A model generated the notes under the pieces. The model searched no databases. It was not told where the DNA came from and saw nothing but the letters and a program-made list of their open reading frames with translations. The position numbers and the translations under genes are program-made. From Arcanobacterium sp. (GTDB taxonomy: Bacteria; Actinomycetota; Actinomycetes; Actinomycetales; Actinomycetaceae): DNA of 64,000 nt. Shown here piece after piece: positions 26,963-35,494 of this stretch. How positions within the stretch are numbered: the stretch's first letter is position 1; each line of letters opens with the position of its first letter. The stretch spans positions 62,001 through 126,000 of the forward strand of contig JALFSN010000003.1 of NCBI GenBank assembly GCA_022778805.1, read 5' to 3'.

Positions 26963-28948
26963 ATGACGCAACAAACAGCAGCTCGTAACAGCGTAAAAGA
27001 ATTGACGATTCGAGCGGTCATGATCGGCGGCTTGATCACGCTCGTGTTCACCGCTGCCAATGCCTACCTGGGGCTCAAAGTGGGACTGACGTTCGCCACT
27101 TCTATCCCCGCCGCCGTCATTTCGATGGCGATACTGCGCAAATTCGCTGATCACACCGTCGTGGAAAACAACATTGTGCAGACTATCGCCTCTGCAGCAG
27201 GCACGCTTTCCGCCATTATTTTTGTGATTCCTGGCCTCGTGATGGTGGGCTACTGGAGCGGATTCCCCTTCTGGGAGACTGCTGCCATCACGCTCATTGG
27301 CGGTATTCTCGGTGTCACGTATTCTATTCCGCTGCGCCGTGCGCTCGTGACGGGCTCTGATTTGCCGTATCCAGAGGGCGTGGCTGCCGCTGAGGTCTTG
27401 AAAGTGGGCGACACCCACGGATCAGCTGAGGAGAATCACCGCGGCCTGCTCATCATTGTCTGGGGCGGCATTGCTTCTGCTGGATATGGCCTGCTCACGG
27501 CGCTCAAAGCCGTAGCTGGATCGCTCTCAGTCCCGTTCCGCGTCGGTGCCGGAGCCACCATGGTGGGCGGTTCGCTCTCTCTCGCTTTAGTAGGCGTTGG
27601 ACATCTCGTTGGCCCAGCTGTCGGCATTGCTATGATGGTGGGCTTCGTGACGGCGTACGGCATTCTCTTACCAGTGCTCACTGTCTCACACCTCGCCACG
27701 GGCAACGGCGATCTCGGAGATATCGTCTCAGGTGTCTTCGGCCAAGATGTACGTATGATCGGCGCTGGAGCTATGGCAGTGGCAGCTGTGTGGACGCTGC
27801 TGAAAATCATCGGCCCTATCCTCAAAGGCATCAAAGAGTCCCTCGCTTCCTCTAAGAAACGCGAGGCCGGCGAGCAGCTGCCTATCACTGAGCAGGATAT
27901 TCCGTTCACGTACGTGGCTGCCATCACGCTGATCTCAATGGTTCCCATCGGGATTTTGCTCTGGCTTTTCCTGCGGCATTCCCCCATCTCTCACCACACC
28001 GGCGCGCTGATTATGCTCAGCATTATTTTCGTGCTGCTCATCGGCCTCATCGTGGCTTCCATCTGTGGCTATATGGCCGGCTTGATCGGTGCCTCCAACT
28101 CTCCAATTTCTGGTGTGGGCATCATCGTGGTAGTGGCAGCCGCTCTCCTCATTCTCTTTATCACCGGCAATGAAGCGCAAACGCATCCCACTGAGCTGAC
28201 AGCTTATACACTTTTCACCACCGCCATCGTGTTTGGAATCGCCACTATTTCCAACGACAATCTGCAAGATCTCAAGACTGGCCAACTCGTGGGAGCGACT
28301 CCGTGGAAACAGCAGGTGGCATTGATCATCGGCGTCATCTTTGGCTCCATCGTCATCCCGCCGGTGCTGCAGCTGCTCATGGGAAGTTTCGGATTCCTCG
28401 GCGTCGATGGCCAGCTCATCGGTCCTGCTGGCGGCAATCCTGACGCCGCACTGCAAGCTCCACAGGCCACGCTACTGGCCACCATTTCAAGCGGTATTTT
28501 TGGCGGATCAATGCAGTGGAATCTCTTCGGCATCGGCGCAGCCATCGGCGTCCTCATCGTCGTCATCGATGAAATTCTCGGCAAAACTACCAGATTCCAC
28601 CTCGCACCACTGGCTGTGGGCATGGGCATGTATCTCAACATCTCCACGACGCTCATGGTCACCATTGGAGCATTCATCGGCTTTGCCTATGACCGCTGGG
28701 CGGCTCGGCAAACGAATCCTGAACGGTCAAAGCGCTACGGCATTTTGCTCGCCACCGGCCTGATCGTCGGCGATTCTCTCTTCGGCATCTTGAATGCTGC
28801 CCTCATCGGAGCCAGCGGGAACGCCGACTTCCTCGGAATCGTGCCCGACAGCTTTGCCGGTGCCAGCAAGGTGATCGGCATTATCGCTTTCGCCGCTATT
28901 ATCGCAGTGAGCTACCGCTGGGTGATGATTAAATCGCGCGAGAACTAA
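26963..28948 (+). CDS. OPT-family oligopeptide transporter
   Basis: A 661-residue inner-membrane protein with many (about 16) hydrophobic segments, of the OPT family, whose members carry oligopeptides or metal chelates. The N-terminal ELTIRAVMIGGLITLVFTAANAYLGLKVG and SIPAAVISMAI are the clearest family marks; SDLPYPEGVAAAEVLK and GGSMQWNLFGIGAAIGV are also typical of the bacterial EspB/OPT group. The ATG at 26963 follows GGAGAGAA. The 3' end overlaps the convergent thrC by 20 bp. The substrate cannot be read; no peptidase or siderophore genes are adjacent. Confidence 0.9.
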   Translation: MTQQTAARNSVKELTIRAVMIGGLITLVFTAANAYLGLKVGLTFATSIPAAVISMAILRKFADHTVVENNIVQTIASAAGTLSAIIFVIPGLVMVGYWSGFPFWETAAITLIGGILGVTYSIPLRRALVTGSDLPYPEGVAAAEVLKVGDTHGSAEENHRGLLIIVWGGIASAGYGLLTALKAVAGSLSVPFRVGAGATMVGGSLSLALVGVGHLVGPAVGIAMMVGFVTAYGILLPVLTVSHLATGNGDLGDIVSGVFGQDVRMIGAGAMAVAAVWTLLKIIGPILKGIKESLASSKKREAGEQLPITEQDIPFTYVAAITLISMVPIGILLWLFLRHSPISHHTGALIMLSIIFVLLIGLIVASICGYMAGLIGASNSPISGVGIIVVVAAALLILFITGNEAQTHPTELTAYTLFTTAIVFGIATISNDNLQDLKTGQLVGATPWKQQVALIIGVIFGSIVIPPVLQLLMGSFGFLGVDGQLIGPAGGNPDAALQAPQATLLATISSGIFGGSMQWNLFGIGAAIGVLIVVIDEILGKTTRFHLAPLAVGMGMYLNISTTLMVTIGAFIGFAYDRWAARQTNPERSKRYGILLATGLIVGDSLFGILNAALIGASGNADFLGIVPDSFAGASKVIGIIAFAAIIAVSYRWVMIKSREN

Positions 28949-30407
28949 TCAGTTCTTTCACTGCCTGCACGTCATTGGGCACACTAAGCACCCGAGTGCC
29001 GCCGCTTTCCACATGTGCGAAACGCGGCGGCACATCTGGTATCTGACCAATAGCTTGTTCAATAGTCTGCGCAAATTTCACCGGCAGCGCCGTCTCCAAC
29101 ACCACGATGGGAGTATGCAGAGAATCTACATACTGCTGCGCCACATGCACGCCATCAGCAGTATGCGGATCAATGAGAATCTCATAGCGCTCCCATATAT
29201 CTCGAATATGCGTAATCCGATCAACGTGAGTGGACGATCCTGAGACAAATCCGTAGTCTCGCATGATGGCGGCAAATTCTGGAGTGCCAGCGAGCGAAAA
29301 TTCTCCCGTATCACGGAGCTGCCGGCCAAAGAGATCAGATACCCGAGCGCCGTCACGCCCCAGTAGATCAAAGATGAAACGCTCGAAATTAGACGCTTTT
29401 GCAATGTCCATGGAGGGACTCGACGTCTTTGCGACCTCAGCGGCGCTGCGCACGCGATAGATCCCCGTGCGGAAGAATTGATCAAGTACGTCGTTTTCAT
29501 TGGTGGCTACGATCAGGCGGTCAATGGGAAGTCCCATCGATCGGGCGATATGGCCGGCACAGACATTTCCAAAATTCCCGCTTGGCACTGCGAAACTCAC
29601 CCGTTCGTCGTTACTGCTGGTGAGCTGAATCCAGAAGGCGATATAGTACACGATTTGAGCCATTAAGCGAGCCCAATTGATCGAATTGACGGCTCCAATG
29701 TGGTAGCGCTCTTTGAAAGCCACATCGGCATTGACGGCTTTGACGAGTTCCTGGCAGTCGTCGAAGACCCCGTCCACCGCCACATTGACGATATTGGCAT
29801 CCATGAGCGAAAACATCTGCGCGCGCTGAAATGGTGTCATCCGGCCAGCGGGAGTGAGCATAAAGACCGCAATAGATTCCCGTCCACGCAGCGCATACTC
29901 GGCCGCCGAGCCGGTATCGCCACTGGTTGCCCCCAGAATATTGAGGGTGCTGCCGCGCCGAGCCAGCTCATAATCAAAAAGCTCTCCCAGCATTTGCATG
30001 GCCATATCTTTGAAGGCCGCCGTTGGCCCGTTCGAGGTGTGGCCAATCCAGAGATTGCTCTGCCCTAGCTGCGATACCGGCGTCACCACAGTTGAGCCAA
30101 ACTTTTCTACGCTATAGGCGCGCGCCGCTATATCCTCCAAATCCGCTCGCGGGATATCGTCCACAAACAGCGCCATCACTTCCGCTGCAAGCCCCGCATA
30201 CCCACGCTCCTGGAAAACTGCCCGCAATGCAGTGAGCAGGGCATCCGTGAGCTGAGGATACGTCTGCGGAACGTACAGTCCGCCGTCAGGGGCTAGTCCC
30301 TCAAGTAGAATATCGCAGAAGCGTTCGCCAGAGCCGTCATAGGAATGCTCGCCAGCATCAGAGTGCTCGCCAACACCGTGCGCAGATCGAGTAGAGATAT
30401 ATCGCAT
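28929..30407 (-). CDS. thrC: Threonine synthase
   Basis: PLP enzyme converting O-phosphohomoserine to threonine, 492 residues. The start at 30407 is fixed by the family opening MRYISTR, although no good ribosome-binding site precedes it; the longer frame to 30593 is Cys/Ala-rich and unconserved. The PLP lysine is in SNGPTAAFKDM (Lys133), and GATSGDTGSAAEYALRG is the phosphate-binding loop. A short His/Glu/Gly-rich insertion (residues about 11-27) interrupts the N-terminus. hom and thrB are not adjacent. It converges on the OPT gene and their ends overlap. Confidence 0.95.
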   Translation of the reverse strand: MRYISTRSAHGVGEHSDAGEHSYDGSGERFCDILLEGLAPDGGLYVPQTYPQLTDALLTALRAVFQERGYAGLAAEVMALFVDDIPRADLEDIAARAYSVEKFGSTVVTPVSQLGQSNLWIGHTSNGPTAAFKDMAMQMLGELFDYELARRGSTLNILGATSGDTGSAAEYALRGRESIAVFMLTPAGRMTPFQRAQMFSLMDANIVNVAVDGVFDDCQELVKAVNADVAFKERYHIGAVNSINWARLMAQIVYYIAFWIQLTSSNDERVSFAVPSGNFGNVCAGHIARSMGLPIDRLIVATNENDVLDQFFRTGIYRVRSAAEVAKTSSPSMDIAKASNFERFIFDLLGRDGARVSDLFGRQLRDTGEFSLAGTPEFAAIMRDYGFVSGSSTHVDRITHIRDIWERYEILIDPHTADGVHVAQQYVDSLHTPIVVLETALPVKFAQTIEQAIGQIPDVPPRFAHVESGGTRVLSVPNDVQAVKELISSRAI

Positions 30408-30725
30408 GGCGTCATTTTCGCACATACCGCACGCATATGCCCTACCAGCCCACGCCGCGGCGGCCTGCTGTGCACAACCGCCACCCACTTCCTCGCACGA
30501 ACACACCATAGGCGCGGGCGCATGCCACGTATGTCCACGTGTGCGCGCCATTGCCAGCGTGTGCGTACCGTTGCTGAGTACACGCTGGCGCAAACAGGCG
30601 TACTCTAGAAGACGAACAGTTTCCGGCTCACGGCTATCCGTAGCTCACAGCCGCCCGCGCCCGATGCCGTCCACGCACAGCATCGCCTACCGCGCATATT
30701 CAACACATATTCAATGGAGAAAACA
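30408..30725. other. Divergent intergenic region between thrC and a hydrolase
   Basis: 318 bp without a convincing gene. It must contain the thrC and hydrolase promoters. No threonine attenuator, T-box or riboswitch was recognised. Frames crossing it are C-rich and lack ribosome-binding sites. Confidence 0.4.
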
Positions 30726-31664
30726 ATGCAGAGCGAGCTTCCAATTTCCGGTCCACATCCCACCACCGTGCGCTATTACGAGTGGGCAGCACACGAGAGT
30801 GCCCTTGCACATGATGATGCCCCACGCCCGCGCGCCGTCATACAGCTTATTCATGGAATGGTCGAGCATCTCGGACGATACGCTCCCCTGGCCGAATATC
30901 TCAGCGAACAGGGATATACAGTCGTAGGCGCCGATCATCGCGGCCACGGCCTGAGTGCAAATAGCCGCAATCCCCTTGGCTATTTCGGAGATGGCGTACA
31001 GTGGGACGATCTGGTAGAAGACATCCACGCCGTGCGCACGTATGCCTCCCAGCGCTATCCTGGAATCCCCTACGTGATGTTTGGGCATTCGATGGGATCG
31101 TTCTTGCTGCGCACATACCTCATGCGGCACTCCTCCGAATTAGCTGGAGCCGCCATCGTCGGCACTGGTCTCTGGCCTGGAACTATTGCGACAGTTGGCC
31201 GCACGCTCGCCCGTATATTGAGCGCGCTGCGCCCACGAGGCACCGCACATCTGCTCAACGCACTGGCTTTTGGTCCTTATAACAAACCGTTTGAGCACCG
31301 CACGCCCTCTGATTGGCTCTCGCGCAATCAGGAAAACGTAGATGCCTATATCGCCGATCCGCTCTCTGGATTCGTGCCCAGCAATGCCTTCTTCCTCCAG
31401 CTGCTAAATGGCATTCAAACGGCTAACGTCGAGCGCACTTTCCATCTTCCACCTGATGTGCCGCTCTATATCGCTTCCGGAGAGCTCGATCCAGTAGGCG
31501 GCGCGCGAGCTGTGCGTTCAGTAGCTGCGCACTATTCCCAAGCTGGCAGCCACGACGTCACCACCCATATTTATCCCCACGACCGACACGAAATTTTCAA
31601 CGAGACCGACAAAGACCAGGTGTGGGCTGACTTCGCCCAGTGGCTCGCACGCGTGACGGCGTAA
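30726..31664 (+). CDS. Alpha/beta hydrolase, monoacylglycerol-lipase-like
   Basis: A 312-residue serine hydrolase. It has the monoglyceride-lipase-type motifs HGMVEHLGRYAPLAEYL and GADHRGHGLS, the nucleophile elbow GHSMGSF, an Asp-bearing segment SGELDPVG and the catalytic His in YPHDRHEIFNE, so the triad is complete. No signal peptide, so it is cytoplasmic. The ATG at 30726 follows GGAGAAAAC. Lysophospholipid or monoglyceride hydrolysis is the family's usual role, and could feed glycerol to the nearby glp genes, but that link is inference. A 16-bp tandem repeat spans its stop codon. Confidence 0.85.
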   Translation: MQSELPISGPHPTTVRYYEWAAHESALAHDDAPRPRAVIQLIHGMVEHLGRYAPLAEYLSEQGYTVVGADHRGHGLSANSRNPLGYFGDGVQWDDLVEDIHAVRTYASQRYPGIPYVMFGHSMGSFLLRTYLMRHSSELAGAAIVGTGLWPGTIATVGRTLARILSALRPRGTAHLLNALAFGPYNKPFEHRTPSDWLSRNQENVDAYIADPLSGFVPSNAFFLQLLNGIQTANVERTFHLPPDVPLYIASGELDPVGGARAVRSVAAHYSQAGSHDVTTHIYPHDRHEIFNETDKDQVWADFAQWLARVTA

Positions 31665-31703
31665 GGGAGCGGTGACGTAAGGGAGCGGTGGCGTAGGGAG
31701 TGG
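31658..31703. repeat. 16-bp tandem repeat across a stop codon
   Basis: Three head-to-tail units: GGCGTAAGGGAGCGGT (31658-31673), GACGTAAGGGAGCGGT (31674-31689) and a decayed GGCGTAGGGAGTGG (31690-31703). The first unit contains the hydrolase TAA stop. Confidence 0.8.
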
Positions 31704-31908
31704 CGGCGTCACGAAACATCCTGGCGCTGCGTTCTATCTGAGCGTAGCGTGGTGATTCAGTAAGCCACAGTAGACCGCTAAAAACGAAGTAGCCCATGTG
31801 ACACATGCAGCACATGTGCCACTATCGTCTGCATCGTCCTCGTATACGAGAGCGCACACTATGGAGCGGCGCATGCGACAGTAGAAAATGAAGGAGCAAA
31901 GGAACAGC

Positions 31909-32703
31909 ATGTCTATCACGATCACACATGATGCAACGTATGATACCGAGCGCAATCTTGCGGCAGATATCTATGAACCAAGCAAGCCTAACGGTGCAGC
32001 CGTCGTGCTTATTCATGGAGGTGGCTGGGCTGGCGGCGACAAATCCGCCGATGCCGATATGGGCGCGTTCTATGCTGAAGCCGGATACCTCACCGCTATC
32101 CCTAATTATTCCCTCACCCCCACAGCCTATTTCCCGCAACCCAATGACGATGTGGCACATGCAATTGAATGGTTAAAAGCTAGCCCCTATACCTTTGACC
32201 GCCATCGCCTCGCCGCTGTGGGATATTCCGTAGGAGGAACGATGGCAGCTGAGATGGCTATTCGCTTCGGCGTACCAGCAGTTTCGCTCTCGGGCATGTT
32301 TGCACACGATGTGTGGCTTGCTGCTCATCCAGATGTGGAGGCGCATCCGTTGGCGGAAGTGGCCGCAGTTCATCCAGAAGTTGCAGGGCCTGCTGGCCCC
32401 GTCGGCCCCGTCGATCAGTTTTACAAGTGGTTCTTGCTGAACTATTTCCACGGGGATGCTGCTCAAGCCACAGATGCTTCGCCAGCTTATAGGGTGAATG
32501 AAAACACAGGCTCAATGCTGCTCATCAATTCTTACCATGAGCTCACTCCTATCAGTGAGGTGACGGCGATGCAGCAGGCGTTTGCCGACCAGCAGCTGCC
32601 CGTGTGGGTGCGCCTGCTGCCTGGCACCCGTCATGCCAAAGCATACTTCGATGACGTAAAAGCAGATACACTCGCCTTTCTAGCGGACGTGCTCCAAAGG
32701 TGA
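31909..32703 (+). CDS. Alpha/beta hydrolase, HSL/carboxylesterase-like
   Basis: A 264-residue esterase/lipase-type protein. The oxyanion-hole motif is HGGGWAGGDKS, the nucleophile elbow is GYSVGGTMA, and a late His lies in GTRHAKAYFDD, giving a full triad. This places it with the hormone-sensitive-lipase-like or kynurenine-formamidase-like esterases. No signal peptide. The ATG at 31909 follows AAAGGA with good spacing. It lies 244 bp after the previous hydrolase and may be independent of it. A 20-bp palindrome downstream separates it from convergent hsp20. Confidence 0.83.
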   Translation: MSITITHDATYDTERNLAADIYEPSKPNGAAVVLIHGGGWAGGDKSADADMGAFYAEAGYLTAIPNYSLTPTAYFPQPNDDVAHAIEWLKASPYTFDRHRLAAVGYSVGGTMAAEMAIRFGVPAVSLSGMFAHDVWLAAHPDVEAHPLAEVAAVHPEVAGPAGPVGPVDQFYKWFLLNYFHGDAAQATDASPAYRVNENTGSMLLINSYHELTPISEVTAMQQAFADQQLPVWVRLLPGTRHAKAYFDDVKADTLAFLADVLQR

Positions 32704-32760
32704 CGCGGGCAAAGATAGCCTAGGGGTGACGCTGACAGACGCACTCTAAAAGTAAACGTG

Positions 32761-32804
32761 CGTGGGGCTGTGTTTACGCCACATGGCGTAAACACAGCCC
32801 CACG
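32761..32804. terminator. 20-bp perfect palindrome between convergent genes
   Basis: Arms 32761-32780 and 32785-32804 are perfectly complementary with a 4-base loop (ACAT). It sits between the esterase (plus) and hsp20 (minus), as expected of a bidirectional terminator. T-runs on either side are weak. Confidence 0.8.
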
Positions 32805-32909
32805 TGCTAACTCGCAAACTGTATACACACTGCAGATCTCACACACTGCGACGTCTAGGTGCGACATCACTGAAGCGCTGAAAGACTCAGCTGCCGCAGA
32901 TCTGACGAA

Positions 32910-33371
32910 TCAGGCAGCTTCTTCCGCTGTTGACTGATCGGAGGAAGCTCCATCGATCACTTTCTGCGCCCCAGCGTGCGACACAGTCACCTTGCGCGGC
33001 TTGGATTCTTCAGCCACTGGAATCGTGAGGGTGAGCACGCCATCAGTATAGTCGGCGGTAATCTTGCTGGTATCGAGCCCATAGCCCAGATTGAGCTGGC
33101 GAGCAAATGTGCCCACGAACCGCTCACGGGACAGCCACTTGATGGTATCTCCCTTTTCAGACTCACGAGAGGCACGCACCGTCAGAGTATTTTGATCGAT
33201 GTCGATATCAATAGATTCCGGAGAAACCCCTGGCATATCAAACTTCGCTATAAAATTATCATCGGTGCGATACAGATCCATCCCCATGCTCGAACCTGTA
33301 GCAGCAGCGCGCATTGCCTGATCCATCATATGCTCAATACCGCGGAACGGATCATTCGTAAACATTGCCAT
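32910..33371 (-). CDS. Small heat-shock protein, Hsp20/alpha-crystallin family
   Basis: ATP-independent chaperone that holds unfolded proteins, 153 residues. The alpha-crystallin domain spans about 37-130 (LYRTDDNFIAKFDMPGVSPESIDIDI ... RQLNLGYGLDTSKITADYTDGVLTLTIP) and contains the expected GVLTLTIP strand. The C-terminal tail has a short ESKPRKVTV in place of the classical IxI anchor. The start at 33371 is preferred because GGAG lies eight bases upstream; the frame to 33407 also includes two earlier ATG codons. A HAIR-like dyad lies 116 bp upstream, pointing to HspR control, as known for acr2 of Mycobacterium tuberculosis. Confidence 0.92.
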   Translation of the reverse strand: MAMFTNDPFRGIEHMMDQAMRAAATGSSMGMDLYRTDDNFIAKFDMPGVSPESIDIDIDQNTLTVRASRESEKGDTIKWLSRERFVGTFARQLNLGYGLDTSKITADYTDGVLTLTIPVAEESKPRKVTVSHAGAQKVIDGASSDQSTAEEAA

Positions 33372-33486
33372 ATCAATCACTCCATTCATAACCTGCGGGC
33401 CGGACAATCTGACTCATTCTCGATTCTCCGGTTTCCCGATCTGCTTACTACAACGCAGAGGTTGAGTTTTTATTCCACAAACTTTA

Positions 33487-33505
33487 TTGAGTCTTATATG
33501 CTCAA
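33487..33505 (-). promoter_or_regulatory. HAIR-like box (HspR operator) upstream of hsp20
   Basis: TTGAGT-N7-GCTCAA (33487-33505) matches the HspR-associated inverted repeat CTTGAGT-N7-ACTCAAG at the core (TTGAG-N9-CTCAA); the outer C/G pair is lost. A -10-like TATAAG on the minus strand lies inside the box, so binding would block the hsp20 promoter. An isolated TTGAG half-site lies about 25 bp closer to the gene. Confidence 0.7.
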
Positions 33506-33506
33506 C

Positions 33507-33556
33507 TTTATAAGTATGAATTGCTGGCGAATTTATAAGTGTGAATTGCTGGCGAA
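33507..33556. repeat. 25-bp tandem duplication beside the HAIR box
   Basis: Bases 33507-33531 and 33532-33556 are consecutive copies differing at one position (A/G). Each contains TTTATAAGT and TGAATTGCTGGCGAA. The pair lies directly upstream of the HAIR-like box in the hsp20 direction, within the 399-bp gene-free divergent region 33372-33770. It may double an upstream promoter element. Confidence 0.85.
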
Positions 33557-33770
33557 CAAACGGGTTGTGCACTTTTCTCCGCTTGAGCTCTCCACCTCTG
33601 CCCGCAGCTCTCACCCCGAACGCTTGTGTCCATATACTTTTACGCAATGCTTTTACCCGCATCATTTTACTCGTCAGCTTTCAGCACTATTTTCAACCTG
33701 CATTGCTATCGCACTGTCACAGAGCATTTTCAACGCGCACAAAACGACAAAGATTCATAGAATAGCTGCC

Positions 33771-34229
33771 ATGGATAAACATTCACACGATACGAGCAGC
33801 ACCCAAGCTGCCGCAGCGAGCACCGCACAGAGTACCGAGCACGTGCACATTATCAACGGCAATCAAGCTGCGACGAGTATTCCCGTCGTCGTGGCCGTCA
33901 ATCTTGTAGGCGAAAACGTAGGAGCCGGCCTAGGCCGCGCTCACTGGATGGCTATTGCCACTGTGAGCGGTGACGACATTACCAGTTGGGACGAATACGA
34001 AGTAGCCTGGGATATCTGGCACGATCAGGGCGCTGAGGGCACCCACCACGCGCGAATCGTGCGGTTCTTGCGCGAGCATGGCGTACAGGCCGTCGTCACT
34101 GGCCACGCGGGTCCACCCATGATAAACACCATGCTCAAATTGGGCGTATTGCCACTGTTAGGAGCTACCGGACCTGCCCGCAGCGCCGTCATCGCTGGCG
34201 CTCACGAATGGCGAGCACAGCAGGGGTGA
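33771..34229 (+). CDS. Dinitrogenase FeMo-cofactor (NifX/NifB C-terminal) fold protein
   Basis: A 152-residue protein with an N-terminal polar stretch of about 30 residues and then a NifX-like domain (IPVVVAVNLVGENVGAGLGRAHWMAIATV ... VVTGHAGPPMINTMLKLGVLPLLG). Domain relatives bind iron-molybdenum cofactor precursors in diazotrophs, but stand-alone copies like this occur in non-fixers with unknown function. No nif genes are present. The start is the ATG at 33771, in line with the domain. A TAGAAT box lies seven bases before it and no ribosome-binding site is seen, so a leaderless message is possible. A much longer frame (from 32976) runs antisense through hsp20 and was discarded. Confidence 0.78.
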   Translation: MDKHSHDTSSTQAAAASTAQSTEHVHIINGNQAATSIPVVVAVNLVGENVGAGLGRAHWMAIATVSGDDITSWDEYEVAWDIWHDQGAEGTHHARIVRFLREHGVQAVVTGHAGPPMINTMLKLGVLPLLGATGPARSAVIAGAHEWRAQQG

Positions 34230-34302
34230 CGCCGACGCCTTCTTTCTCTGCAGTAGTGTGCCCCTCTTTTGCACGCCCATCTATCACCACGCTGAACGCC
34301 AA

Positions 34303-34339
34303 GCACTGCTGAGCGGTAAGCGTCGCCGGTCAGCAGTGC
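34303..34339. terminator. Stem-loop between convergent genes
   Basis: GCACTGCTGA (34303-34312) pairs perfectly with TCAGCAGTGC (34330-34339) around a 17-base GC-rich loop. It lies between the NifX-fold gene (plus) and the two-TM membrane protein (minus), a position fitting a bidirectional terminator. Confidence 0.6.
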
Positions 34340-34396
34340 GGTGGTTACCGCGTCACCTCGTCATGCAGCACATATGGCAGCGCAGTCGCCTCATCA

Positions 34397-35182
34397 CTAC
34401 TGCTGAGCAGAATCCTGCGTCCACTGCGGCTGCACCGACTGTTGTGGTTGCGGTGCAGGCTGTGTCGGCGTGCCCATGGCCGGAGCGCCCAAACCTGCCG
34501 CCGGAGTTCCCGCCGCTGGCTGCCGCCATGCCCCCTGCGGATTTTGCTGCCATTGAGCTTGCGGCTGAGGTGCCGACTGCTGCCATTGAGCCGCCCCTGC
34601 GCTCTCCGCCTGTTTGCCACGCACATGCCGCACAATGAGCCAAATAATACCGGAGACGAAAAGTGCAAAGCCAATAAAACCGCCCACAATGCACAGCAAA
34701 ATCCCAATTCCAGCGCCGACAAATGCACCTGTGTCTGATACGGGCATGACGACGAGAGCTAGCGGTTTATCTTCACTGCACACAAGATTGTACGTTCCAC
34801 TCGCTTTGACGACGAACGCTCCAGTGGGCTTCCATTGCCCACCAAAATCCATGTCATCTGCCTCAGAAGCCGAACTCACTTTGCTAGCAGCATCATTGCC
34901 AGATTCATCGAAGAGCGAGCAGCCACTGAGGTCCATGCTCTCAGTGGTATCCGTCAAAACGATCACCTTATCGCCAGCCTTGGCATTGACGCTGGCAGAC
35001 CCGACGTTGTAGTCCAGCGACTGCGTGGCGTAATCGGCTACTTTCACCGCCACCTGGCTTCCCACCACGATCATGGCGATGAGTGAAACCAACCCTATCA
35101 CCACTCCAACGATCACGAGAATAATGGGGCCTTTCCCTTTTTTAGGTTGACTAGGGGTGTTTATCGCGGGGTTCATACTCAT
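34397..35182 (-). CDS. Two-TM membrane protein with Pro/Gln-rich cytoplasmic tail
   Basis: A 261-residue hypothetical protein. Residues 1-18 are polar, 19-45 form TM1, and about 46-150 form an extracellular domain with two Cys (in SGCSLF and LVCSED) that could pair. TM2 is at about 153-185, followed by a tail (200-261) rich in Pro, Gln, Ala and Trp (repeated QWQQ). This is a common actinobacterial architecture in which the disordered tail faces the cytoplasm, but I cannot name the family and infer no function. The ATG at 35182 follows GAGGTAA. It is monocistronic, with convergent and divergent neighbours. Confidence 0.75.
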   Translation of the reverse strand: MSMNPAINTPSQPKKGKGPIILVIVGVVIGLVSLIAMIVVGSQVAVKVADYATQSLDYNVGSASVNAKAGDKVIVLTDTTESMDLSGCSLFDESGNDAASKVSSASEADDMDFGGQWKPTGAFVVKASGTYNLVCSEDKPLALVVMPVSDTGAFVGAGIGILLCIVGGFIGFALFVSGIIWLIVRHVRGKQAESAGAAQWQQSAPQPQAQWQQNPQGAWRQPAAGTPAAGLGAPAMGTPTQPAPQPQQSVQPQWTQDSAQQ

Positions 35183-35494
35183 GTCGTTTACCTCATGATC
35201 CTCTCACGTGCGCGCAGACCCAACGCCTTTGCGCATTGCAGTCACACTTCATATATCACAGCGGCAGCACCAATATCTGCTATCCCCCGTAGCCCTAGTG
35301 TATCGGCTTATATATCACGGTGACTAGTACATCATTCGCGGTTCCCCGTATGTCTCTCCCATATTCATCTTCATGAGCGCCAGCTGACAGGTTTAGACGT
35401 CAGCTAGCGGATATGTCTGGCGGATATGTTTCGCGCTGTAGCAGCGACTATCCTACGGCTGGAATCTCACAACTGAGCAGGGCACAATATCTCT
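35183..35494. other. Divergent intergenic region before the SpoU gene
   Basis: 312 bp without a gene. It contains AGCTGAC/GTCAGCT arms around a 10-base loop (35381-35404) and a twice-used GGCGGATATGT-like word near 35410-35430. A CACAAT box at 35483-35488 lies six bases before the GTG start of the methyltransferase. Confidence 0.45.

Noticed and set aside
32976-33770. N-terminal 265 codons of a 417-codon plus-strand frame
   Set aside because: Runs antisense through hsp20 and its promoter; only the last 152 codons from 33771 match a known fold.
33771-34229. Evidence for nitrogen fixation
   Set aside because: A lone NifX-fold domain is common in non-fixing bacteria; no nitrogenase or nif assembly genes are present.
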